Source: Acinetobacter bereziniae
Lineage (GTDB): Bacteria; Pseudomonadota; Gammaproteobacteria; Pseudomonadales; Moraxellaceae
DNA length: 64,000 nt
NCBI GenBank assembly: GCA_009912575.1
Contig: WNDP01000003.1
Span: 1-64,000 of the forward strand
Direction of reading: 5' to 3'
The notes under the pieces were generated by a model that was given only the letters and a program-made list of their open reading frames with translations, had not been told where the DNA came from and did not search any database. Below are positions 50,011-57,657 of the stretch, piece by piece. The stretch's first letter is position 1, and each line of letters starts with the position of its first letter. A program made the translations under genes and the position numbers.

Positions 50011-50705
50011 GTGGACACCAAAGCCAAATGGTTTTAGCTCACCTAACCGACATTGCTATTCCTAATGTTGAGTGCCAAAGCGTAACGTTCAATAGTCTTG
50101 GCGTACACAAAAGTCTTAAACAGGAAAATACAGAATACAACCATGTCAACTTACAAGTTACAGGTAACGGAAAAATTGCATTTGCTTCAACAGACCTTGT
50201 AAGCGAAATCAGAACACAGTTAGGCCAAAATTTTAATGTTCCCCTAAATGTTGGTAATCCAATATCAGCCCATAAAATGACTACAGCAGCAAAGATGCTG
50301 GATGAATATCCTGAAACCAGCAAACTTACAGCAAAAGAAATGCTCAAACTAATTCAACAAGGCATGGACATAAAAACGATTGAACAACACCAAAATAAAA
50401 ATCAGGTTTATGCTGGCAACCAAACCCTACAAACCACTGTAGCAACCGCCACCCTTTCCAACGTAACACTTATTCCAGCCACACCAGGACTACACACAGG
50501 CAACATCATATCTGAAAACAAAACACAGGTATTTCAGCAGCTAGAGAACTCTCAGAAGTACGTCATTGTCCATGAAAAAGATAAGTTAGACCACGTTCCA
50601 AAAGTTGGTGAAAAAGTAAGTATTAGACACAATGCAAATAACCAAGCTAAATCCAAAGTCGAAAAAATTGAAGCCAATGAAAATAAAAAAACTAGAGGGC
50701 GGTAA
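49995..50705 (+). CDS. C-terminal part of lipase-like protein with KfrB-like domain
   Basis: Contains the lipase nucleophile elbow GHSLGGHQ (GxSxG) and the remaining alpha/beta-hydrolase core, a linker, and a KfrB-like domain (GNIISENKTQVFQQL, YVIVHEKDKLDHVPKVGEKV). The tail is basic (ENKKTRGR). Independent translation would need the GTG at 49995 and would lack the N-terminal strands, so this is most likely the second half of a broken gene or of a recoding site. Overlaps the next gene by TAATG. Confidence 0.7.
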   Translation: MGHSLGGHQSQMVLAHLTDIAIPNVECQSVTFNSLGVHKSLKQENTEYNHVNLQVTGNGKIAFASTDLVSEIRTQLGQNFNVPLNVGNPISAHKMTTAAKMLDEYPETSKLTAKEMLKLIQQGMDIKTIEQHQNKNQVYAGNQTLQTTVATATLSNVTLIPATPGLHTGNIISENKTQVFQQLENSQKYVIVHEKDKLDHVPKVGEKVSIRHNANNQAKSKVEKIEANENKKTRGR

Positions 50706-51733
50706 TGAAAAACAGTAGTCAAATAATTTTAGTATTTACTGCAATTACAGCATTAGTTATTTCTTCAATATTATTTGTAATGATGACGCTATATATTCAG
50801 CCTAGCTTTTATATGCTTGGCTTGAATATGGCAATAATAGCAATATCCTTTCTATATATTGCCCACTTTATTTACAAATCACTAGGAGAAACAGTTAGCG
50901 ATAAAAATAGCACACCTTATGCGGTATATTGCATCATGACTGTACTTGCTGGATTCCTTGTATTTTCAGCATTATTTTTTGGTGATTTATATAATTTAAG
51001 AGATCAAAAGAAGTTTGAAGCTTCAAACTTTAATGAGCTTCAAAGCAAAGAATTGAACACCATAAAAGAATTAGGTAAAGAAAATAATGTATATGTCCGT
51101 TATGGAAACAAGAACACTTCATGGGCCAACACAAGGCTGATTATTCCAAATAGCTCAGGCGCATCGTTATATATCATGAATGGGTATTGCGCCCTAAACT
51201 ATACAGACGATTCAATTAAAGACATGAAATCAAAGCTTGTTAAGAATATACCGAAAGCAGATTTAATGGCTCAACAAATTGATATAGCAAAAATTACGAT
51301 CCAGGCACATGAGCTTGCTCATTGTCTCGATATAAAAAGAGACTTTGCTACTTTCAACTTAGATAAAATTAAAGACCCTAAATCACCCATTATAGGAAAT
51401 CAGGCCATTGCACCCAAATTAAGAAAGAACATTACAGATATGGAAGCTTATCTTGATGCAAGTGCTACATCAGAATCAACTTTATGGAAAGAAACTTTCG
51501 CTGATCTTTACGCTATAGGTTACTTATACATACACCACCCTCTTATTGCGGATCAGGTAACACATAATTTAGACATTTATAGAGATAAACAAGAAGAAGA
51601 CCCTGAACACGCTTCAAGCTGCTGGTTAAAACTAGCCCAGCAAAGTAAAAAACCAACAAACAACGAACAACTTATAGAATGGGCTGACAACATAAGGGCA
51701 AGTAAAGGCTGCCAAAACAATTTTTATTCTTAA
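50705..51733 (+). CDS. Membrane metallopeptidase-like protein, 342 aa
   Basis: Three N-terminal helices (about 5-27, 35-57 and 72-95) and a soluble domain with a zincin motif HELAHCLD near residue 203 and a downstream ETFADLYAIGY that could give the third metal ligand (Glu). This resembles gluzincin-type peptidases, but no known family was recognised. It is the last gene of the propeller-lipase operon, tightly coupled. Confidence 0.65.
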   Translation: MKNSSQIILVFTAITALVISSILFVMMTLYIQPSFYMLGLNMAIIAISFLYIAHFIYKSLGETVSDKNSTPYAVYCIMTVLAGFLVFSALFFGDLYNLRDQKKFEASNFNELQSKELNTIKELGKENNVYVRYGNKNTSWANTRLIIPNSSGASLYIMNGYCALNYTDDSIKDMKSKLVKNIPKADLMAQQIDIAKITIQAHELAHCLDIKRDFATFNLDKIKDPKSPIIGNQAIAPKLRKNITDMEAYLDASATSESTLWKETFADLYAIGYLYIHHPLIADQVTHNLDIYRDKQEEDPEHASSCWLKLAQQSKKPTNNEQLIEWADNIRASKGCQNNFYS

Positions 51734-51743
51734 TAGTTAAAAT

Positions 51744-51778
51744 AAATAAAGCGCTATTTTATTATTAGCGCTTTATTT
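51744..51778. terminator. Bidirectional terminator
   Basis: Perfect 13-bp arms AAATAAAGCGCTA / TAGCGCTTTATTT between convergent genes. Confidence 0.8.
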
Positions 51779-51792
51779 AACAACTTAAAAAA

Positions 51793-51806
51793 TTTCGGAT
51801 CAGAAA
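51793..51806. promoter_or_regulatory. KorB-box-like palindrome, rightmost copy
   Basis: Exact TTTCGGATCAGAAA between the terminator and the adhesin stop codon; no promoter adjacent. Confidence 0.55.
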
Positions 51807-51818
51807 CTAGCCCATTGT

Positions 51819-53057
51819 TTAGAACTCATAACCAAAACCAAGTGAAGCACCAGTATTATTTTTACTGTCAGTAGTAGCGCCCATTTTGAGAATAAAACCA
51901 CTTTCAAATGCTAAACTACCACCTACAGCAATGGCTGTTTCGCCTCTATACGAAGCACCACCGAGAGTAAACATCCCCTTACCACCCGTTGTAGCTTGAG
52001 GCATAGAAGCCATTGCCATTGCGCCAGCAATACCAGCTTTTAGTTCTGAAGATTCCTTTCTAAACTCTTTTTCAAGACTGTTTACACGATAATCAGTATA
52101 CGAATTGGCCTCTTTCAAGACATTAGAACCCAAATTTTGTACATAAGTAATATTTGCTTTTGTATCATCCAGACGCTTTATTTCACTATCTTGTGATGTG
52201 TCTTTGACCAGCTGATCGGCCTTGTTTTGATCAATGTTGTCTTTAAGACCTTTGTCACGATCAAGTGAATCGCTGTTGTTCTTAGCAATCAAATCATCTT
52301 GTGATGTGTCTTTCACCAGCTGATCAGCCTTGTTTTGATCAATGTTGTCTTTAAGACCTTTATCACGATCAAGTGAATCGCTGTTGTTCTTAGCGATCAA
52401 ATCATCTTGTGATGTGTCTTTCACCAGCTGATCGGCCTTGTTTTGAGTTACTGTTGCATTAGTATTATCAATGCGACCACCCAATGCAGCATCACGATTT
52501 TCAGAATCAGTTTTATTCTGTGCTATCTGATTGTCCTGGCTTGTATCTTTCACCAGCTGATCGGCCTTGTTTTGAGTTACCGCTGCATTAGTATTATCAA
52601 TACGACCACCCAACGCAGCATCACGATTTTCAGAATCAGTTTTATTCTGTTCAATAACCTGATTTTGTGTACTATTTTCACTGTTTACATAAGTTGTATC
52701 AGCTTTTCCTGAAATATCAACTGGTGTACCTGAACCACCGATTTCATTGCCTAGCGAGATTGTCGTATCTTGTAGATTTTTAATTTGTCCACTTAATACA
52801 TCATCTAAGCATTTAAATGATAGTTCAGGATTAAACCAATCATTCCCCCCTTCTTGTGGGCTATATTTATAACATTGTGTATTTGCAGCAGACGCAATAT
52901 TAGACATTGCACATGCAGAAAAGGTCACAGCAGTAATGGATAGGAGCTTAACAATATTGCTTTTTACAGTTGACTTGCCACGCGATTTAGTATTTTCACT
53001 AGCAACAACAAGTTGCCCTGTTGATTTACATAAAATAACTTTGAAAAACTTGTTCAT
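51819..53057 (-). CDS. Trimeric autotransporter adhesin (YadA-like)
   Basis: A 412-aa surface protein. The N-terminus is an extended signal peptide (MNKFFKVILCKSTGQLVVASE) ending near ASA-AN. A short head region is followed by a coiled-coil stalk of repeats with the core NKADQLVKDTSQD, and a C-terminal YadA-type anchor (AGIAGAMAMASMPQ to GFGYEF, terminal Phe). It should form trimeric fibres in the outer membrane. Stalk repeats are nearly identical at DNA level. It is short for the family. Confidence 0.92.
   Translation of the reverse strand: MNKFFKVILCKSTGQLVVASENTKSRGKSTVKSNIVKLLSITAVTFSACAMSNIASAANTQCYKYSPQEGGNDWFNPELSFKCLDDVLSGQIKNLQDTTISLGNEIGGSGTPVDISGKADTTYVNSENSTQNQVIEQNKTDSENRDAALGGRIDNTNAAVTQNKADQLVKDTSQDNQIAQNKTDSENRDAALGGRIDNTNATVTQNKADQLVKDTSQDDLIAKNNSDSLDRDKGLKDNIDQNKADQLVKDTSQDDLIAKNNSDSLDRDKGLKDNIDQNKADQLVKDTSQDSEIKRLDDTKANITYVQNLGSNVLKEANSYTDYRVNSLEKEFRKESSELKAGIAGAMAMASMPQATTGGKGMFTLGGASYRGETAIAVGGSLAFESGFILKMGATTDSKNNTGASLGFGYEF
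52188..52511. repeat. 108-bp tandem repeats in adhesin stalk
   Basis: Units begin at 52188, 52296 and 52404, exactly 108 bp apart (36 codons); the first two are nearly identical full units and the third diverges in its second half. Further related but longer units follow to about 52640. Confidence 0.8.
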
Positions 53058-53118
53058 TTAGAGCCTCAATTTTTAAAAAAAATAAACAGATATCTTTCAA
53101 TATCCGTAATACAATTGA

Positions 53119-53145
53119 GGCGTTTATACGACATGTATAAACGCC
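53119..53145. promoter_or_regulatory. Palindrome GGCGTTTATAC / GTATAAACGCC
   Basis: Perfect 11-bp arms with 5-bp spacer, 60 bp upstream of the adhesin start. Candidate operator of the adhesin gene or a recombinase core site. Confidence 0.5.
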
Positions 53146-53150
53146 AAAAG

Positions 53151-53206
53151 CAGCTCTTTTTAGTTGTCAATTACGATGCCAGTCCTAACGAGACTAAAAA
53201 GAGCTG
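53151..53206. terminator. Long hairpin between adhesin and CAP gene
   Basis: Perfect 14-bp arms CAGCTCTTTTTAGT / ACTAAAAAGAGCTG with a 28-nt loop. It lies between the CAP-lipoprotein stop and the adhesin promoter; a terminator or a binding site are both possible. Confidence 0.45.
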
Positions 53207-53252
53207 TATCTATCACACTTCTTGCAGCGCCACACCCTCCCTTTTTAAATCT

Positions 53253-54197
53253 CTATTTAAGTGAAAACTGATAATCATATTCACGTTGCACACTGTTCAC
53301 GGAAACATTAGAAACATGAACATCATATAAAGTATTCTGTTTTAGACCTGTAACTTTAAATTCAAAATTATTAGGCAAGCCTATATTTCGATTATCGAAA
53401 TTAATGTCTGTTAAACCTATTTCATTTCCTGTATTACGCTCTTTAACAGTAACTACAGCATTTGAATAATCAATATTCTTGTTTAGCCAAAAATCTAATT
53501 GATTATCAAAAATTGAAAATGAAAGCTTTGAATCTTTATCAAATAAAGACATTGGATAATCTTGATTCATTGGATAAGCAATTATGCCTGTGCTGTTATT
53601 TGCATTCTTCAAATCATCTAAATAAATAACTTTTAATGCAGCAGCCACAACTTTACGTCCACCAATGTTATTCTCCGAATAACCAAAAGCTATTTTTTTC
53701 AAGAATGGATTAAGCAACCAACGTCTATGCGCCAAATCAGGAGAATCCTTTTCATTCATCCAGCCTGTAATATGCGAAAGAGGATCAACCGAAGAATCAA
53801 CACTTTTTAATGATAAATTACCATTTGCCGATCCTGCTTTTGCCAATTCTGTATAACACTTACCATTAGAATTAATATTGTGAGAAATAGAACGATTAGC
53901 CACCATAAAAAGTGCCGTCTGCATTACTTCATTGTCACTAGAATAATCATAAGTAACTTCTGACAAATTATGTAATGCACGAATTTCATTAATTCGCTTT
54001 AACGCATCTTGTTTCAATTGCTCAGTAACAGAGCCAGGAAAGCAACTTTCTAGTTTTGGTGTTTCAGTGAAATAATTTGTACTTATATTTGTACTTTCAT
54101 TATTTTTACTGTCAGTAGCAGAAGAACTTGACCCCCCAGCCCCTCCGCCACAACCCACAAGAAAACCACACAAAGAAATCAAAAATAATTTTTTCAT
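53253..54197 (-). CDS. CAP/SCP-domain lipoprotein
   Basis: A 314-aa lipoprotein with lipobox LVGC (Cys16) followed by a Gly/Ser-rich linker. A CAP-type domain lies at about 65-205, beginning ALKRINEIRALHNL and including the ISHNINSNGK and DSPDLAHRRWLLNPF segments; a beta-rich C-terminal domain follows. Bacterial CAP proteins are exported and of diverse or unknown activity. Start ATG; palindromes related to the 16.3-kb dyad lie just upstream. Confidence 0.8.
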   Translation of the reverse strand: MKKLFLISLCGFLVGCGGGAGGSSSSATDSKNNESTNISTNYFTETPKLESCFPGSVTEQLKQDALKRINEIRALHNLSEVTYDYSSDNEVMQTALFMVANRSISHNINSNGKCYTELAKAGSANGNLSLKSVDSSVDPLSHITGWMNEKDSPDLAHRRWLLNPFLKKIAFGYSENNIGGRKVVAAALKVIYLDDLKNANNSTGIIAYPMNQDYPMSLFDKDSKLSFSIFDNQLDFWLNKNIDYSNAVVTVKERNTGNEIGLTDINFDNRNIGLPNNFEFKVTGLKQNTLYDVHVSNVSVNSVQREYDYQFSLK

Positions 54198-54244
54198 AAC
54201 ACACCCCTATGTACAATTATAATGCAAAATTATATATATCGAAA

Positions 54245-54264
54245 TGCAAAATATACTATTTTGC
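54245..54264. promoter_or_regulatory. Palindrome TGCAAAAT / ATTTTGCA
   Basis: Related to the dyads at 16310 and 19910, about 50 bp upstream of the CAP lipoprotein start; a half-site TGCAAAATTATATA lies at 54223. Confidence 0.5.
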
Positions 54265-54333
54265 AATTTATTATATATTATTTGAATATTATTTTTTTGT
54301 AAAGTGTATATAGCAATATATTTAAAAACATAT

Positions 54334-54361
54334 AAAAAACCGCATCGAAATGCGGTTTTTT
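54334..54361. terminator. Bidirectional terminator
   Basis: AAAAAACCGCAT / ATGCGGTTTTTT with a 4-nt loop, downstream of the minus-strand membrane protein gene. Confidence 0.85.
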
Positions 54362-54373
54362 CATCATATTTTT

Positions 54374-54835
54374 TTAATTTAACTTTGATTGCATATCACA
54401 CAACTTATTTTCAGAGTATTTCTTATAATCTTCCATACCACCCATAGAAACCATCTTTTTAGCGTTTAGAGTTATATCAAAATCTGCTCTAAAAGCAGTT
54501 ATCATCAAAAAGTATTGATAAGCCTTTAAATAACTTGACCCGCATTCATTTTCCATCACTCTTTCCAGGTTAAATAATGCAGGACTTTCATTTTCTGATT
54601 GAAAATTTTTAATAAATCCAATTTCTCTTTGTTGAACAGTATCAGGTACAGGAATAATAAAATAAAAAAACACCAAAACCGTCAACAAACCACCAAACAA
54701 CCAAGAAAAAAACACTTTAGGCGTTTGAATTGTTGAGCGCAAATAGATCAAAGGTGATATTGCAAGAAACAGAAAAAATAGAAGAATAAACCATTCACTA
54801 TAGATCATTCCTACAAATATTCTCAAACTATCCAA
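54374..54835 (-). CDS. Membrane protein of unknown function, TTG start
   Basis: A 153-aa protein with two hydrophobic helices (about 13-31 and 42-62) and a soluble C-terminal region with two Cys. TTG is chosen because GAGG lies 5 nt upstream; the first ATG is 27 bp further and has no good Shine-Dalgarno. Not recognised. Confidence 0.5.
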   Translation of the reverse strand: MDSLRIFVGMIYSEWFILLFFLFLAISPLIYLRSTIQTPKVFFSWLFGGLLTVLVFFYFIIPVPDTVQQREIGFIKNFQSENESPALFNLERVMENECGSSYLKAYQYFLMITAFRADFDITLNAKKMVSMGGMEDYKKYSENKLCDMQSKLN

Positions 54836-54852
54836 AAGAACCTCACAATTTC

Positions 54853-54957
54853 TTAGTTACGGTTATCGTCTTTTCTTGCCGAATCAATATAATCCTGAAA
54901 CTCTTGGCTATCACGGATTTTTTGGCTTTCATCACCAGGTAAAAGAACAGCTTTCAT
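54853..54957 (-). CDS. Putative 34-aa peptide
   Basis: A short frame beginning MKAVLLPGDES and ending KDDNRN, highly charged, upstream of and in line with the membrane-protein gene. No good Shine-Dalgarno; kept only as a possible small gene. Confidence 0.35.
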   Translation of the reverse strand: MKAVLLPGDESQKIRDSQEFQDYIDSARKDDNRN

Positions 54958-55042
54958 AATTTTCAATTCAGTTGACAATAACAAAAATAAAGTGTATCAA
55001 ATAGGCATAAAACTCAATTTTTACAAAATTAATGGAGATTTT

Positions 55043-55744
55043 ATGCCAGCACTATTAGAGACTGAATCGGGATTTACATTGTTTGGAGAGACTGGTTTGG
55101 AAATTCGAAAATCAGTTAGGATTATTCCTAAAAATTACAGAAGTGTTACAGGCATTATTGCGTCAAAAAAATCCACAGATGAAGCACGTTATGAATCTTC
55201 ATTGGAGCGTGATCTACTAACCTCACTAGAATTTAGTGTACAAGTGAAATCATATACAGTTCAACCAATAATGCTCGAATGGGTAGATGATAGTGGTCAA
55301 AAAAGAACTTATACTCCAGATGTTTTTATTGAATATAAAGGAGCAGCTGAAAAACCAAAATTAGTGGAAGTAAAATATAGGGAAGATCTTAAAAAGAATT
55401 GGGCTGAGCTCAAACCAAAATTAAAACAAGCAAAAAAATTTGCTAAAGAGCAAGGTTGGATTTTCAAAATTTTAACAGAGAACGAAATTCGTAATGACTT
55501 TAATGAAAACGCACGTTTTTTATTAGGATACCGCTATCCAATTCCAAAGATTGAGTTAATTACGACCTTAGATGATGAATTACAAAAGTTAAAATATACT
55601 ACCCCGAAACAATTATTGGCAACTATTTCACAAGATCAATGGGAACAGGCACAATATTTAACAGCATTATGGTTCTTAATTTCAACATTTCAGGTACGCA
55701 CAAATTTGATGTATCCCTTAACTATGGATAGTGAGATATGGTGA
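55043..55744 (+). CDS. tnsA: TnsA-like transposon endonuclease
   Basis: A 233-aa TnsA-family protein that cleaves the 5' ends of a Tn7-like element. The endonuclease core shows YESSLERDLL (Glu), YTPDVFIEY (Asp) and LVEVKYREDL (Glu-x-Lys), the residues of the restriction-enzyme-like fold. A short C-terminal domain follows, as usual for interacting with TnsC. The ATG has GGAG 5 nt upstream and is preferred to an upstream GTG. Overlaps tnsB by 7 bp. Confidence 0.93.
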   Translation: MPALLETESGFTLFGETGLEIRKSVRIIPKNYRSVTGIIASKKSTDEARYESSLERDLLTSLEFSVQVKSYTVQPIMLEWVDDSGQKRTYTPDVFIEYKGAAEKPKLVEVKYREDLKKNWAELKPKLKQAKKFAKEQGWIFKILTENEIRNDFNENARFLLGYRYPIPKIELITTLDDELQKLKYTTPKQLLATISQDQWEQAQYLTALWFLISTFQVRTNLMYPLTMDSEIW

Positions 55745-57657
55745 CAACAATGCAAAATCTGAATGAAATTGTGCTTAAAGTTGGTGCAGAAATTTATTTT
55801 CAAAATAAGAAATTTTTGATTAAAGCTATCTTAAACTTTGAGGAGTTATTACTTTTAGATGTTGATAAAAATGAAAAAAAGATTATCAATATTTCACAGT
55901 TAAGTTATAAACCTAAAACCGCAATTGAAAATATTTCTTTTGATCATGATATTCAACGTGTCAGTGATGATAACTGGGCAAAAGCATTAAAAAAATATGA
56001 AGTAATTAAGCCCTTACTGGAATCGCCAAATAGAACTAGAGCTGATGTAATAAAAAGAGCTGAAGAATATAGTTTTAATGTCTCAGCCTTGTATAAATGG
56101 ATCAAAGCTTATGAAGCTGAAGGTGTAGTGACTTCATTACTACCAAAAGAACGTGTTGATAAAGGTGGGAAGCGGTTAGATGATAATGTTGAATTGATAA
56201 TTACTCAGGTCATAAATCAACACTATTTAACTCCACAAAGAAAATCAATATCTTATATACAGACTGAAATTAAAAGAATTTGTAAGAATTCAGAGTTAGG
56301 AATTCCTCATCACAATACGATAAGGAATCGAATTAAAGAACTTTCAGAATATTCTATGATTTCACATAGATTTGGTAAAAAAGCAGCAGAAGATAAGTTT
56401 AAACCAAAAACAGGGCATTTCCCCAATGCTGACTATCCTCAGGCAGTTTGGCAAATTGACCATACTCAATTGGATATAATTTTAGTAGATGATATTTATA
56501 GGAGACCAATTGGTCGTCCATGGATTACAGTCGCAATTGATGTGTACAGTCGTATGACGGTTGGCTTTTATATTTCATTTGATCCGCCAAGTGCCTTATC
56601 TGTTGGTTTATGTTTAACGCAAGCCATATTACCTAAAGATACATATACACAAAGTTATGAATTGAAGCAAAAATGGCCAGTTTGGGGTTTGCCTAAAAAG
56701 GTACACGCTGATAATGCTAAGGAATTTAGAGGTGCAATGCTTACTCGAGCATGTCAACAATATGGTATTAATTTAGAGTGGAGACCTGTTGCTCGTCCAA
56801 ACTTTGGTGGTCATATTGAAAGATTACAAGGTACTTTTCTAAGAAAAATTCATGACTTAGCTGGAACAACTTTTTCAAATATTGCCCAAAGGAAAGGTTA
56901 TGATTCTGAAAAGTATGCTGATAAAACTCTATCTGAACTTGAAGAATGGTTTGCGATTTTAGTTGTAGACACTTACCACATACAAAAGCATAGTGTGATT
57001 GGCATGCCTCCACTTGCCAAATTCACAGAAGGAATTCTAGGGACTGATCAGAAAAAAGGAACTGGCTTACCTTCAAGGATTTTAGATGAAAATAAATTAA
57101 AGTTAGATTTCATGCCCTTTATTTCTCGAAGTGTTCAGGATTACGGAGTAGTTATTGATAATATTCATTATTATCATGACGTACTCAGACGCTGGATTAA
57201 TTTTAAAGATCCGAACAATCCTAGACAAAAGAAGAAATTTACCTTTCGACGTGATTCTCGTGATATTAGCCAAATTTGGTTTTTTGACCCAGAAGTCAAT
57301 ACATACTATCCAATCCCATATAGAAATATTTCGAATCCTAAAATGAGTATATGGGATCTTCGTGAAGCGAAAAAGAAAGCGAAAACAGATCATTTGGATA
57401 ACAAATCTGAGAAAGATATTATCGATGCATTCAATAGGCTTAGAAAGATTGAGGAAATATCCTCAGAAAAGACAAAGGCTGCAAGAAAATCTTATCAAAG
57501 AAGAAATTCGGGCTTTAATAAGGCGAAAAATCATATTCAATCAGCAAATGAAAGTGATGAGCTAAATAGTGATCAACAGTTAACAGAAGATTTTCAAGAA
57601 ATCAAAACAACGCAAATTTTACCTTTTGATGAGCTGGATGATTTTATTAATGAATAG
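55738..57657 (+). CDS. tnsB: TnsB/TniA-like DDE transposase
   Basis: A 639-aa transposase of the Tn7/Mu type. A helix-turn-helix region precedes the catalytic RNase-H fold with predicted DDE residues D241 (WQIDHTQLD), D325 (VHADNAKEF) and E361 (FGGHIERLQGT). A C-terminal beta-barrel and a Lys-rich tail follow. It joins 3' ends to target DNA and binds repeats at the element's ends. Confidence 0.95.
   Translation: MVTTMQNLNEIVLKVGAEIYFQNKKFLIKAILNFEELLLLDVDKNEKKIINISQLSYKPKTAIENISFDHDIQRVSDDNWAKALKKYEVIKPLLESPNRTRADVIKRAEEYSFNVSALYKWIKAYEAEGVVTSLLPKERVDKGGKRLDDNVELIITQVINQHYLTPQRKSISYIQTEIKRICKNSELGIPHHNTIRNRIKELSEYSMISHRFGKKAAEDKFKPKTGHFPNADYPQAVWQIDHTQLDIILVDDIYRRPIGRPWITVAIDVYSRMTVGFYISFDPPSALSVGLCLTQAILPKDTYTQSYELKQKWPVWGLPKKVHADNAKEFRGAMLTRACQQYGINLEWRPVARPNFGGHIERLQGTFLRKIHDLAGTTFSNIAQRKGYDSEKYADKTLSELEEWFAILVVDTYHIQKHSVIGMPPLAKFTEGILGTDQKKGTGLPSRILDENKLKLDFMPFISRSVQDYGVVIDNIHYYHDVLRRWINFKDPNNPRQKKKFTFRRDSRDISQIWFFDPEVNTYYPIPYRNISNPKMSIWDLREAKKKAKTDHLDNKSEKDIIDAFNRLRKIEEISSEKTKAARKSYQRRNSGFNKAKNHIQSANESDELNSDQQLTEDFQEIKTTQILPFDELDDFINE

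Noticed and set aside
53119-53145. XerC/XerD (pdif) site
   Set aside because: The arms GGCGTTTATAC / GTATAAACGCC do not match the TTATGTTAA-type arms of pdif sites in Acinetobacter plasmids. No clear pdif was seen elsewhere.
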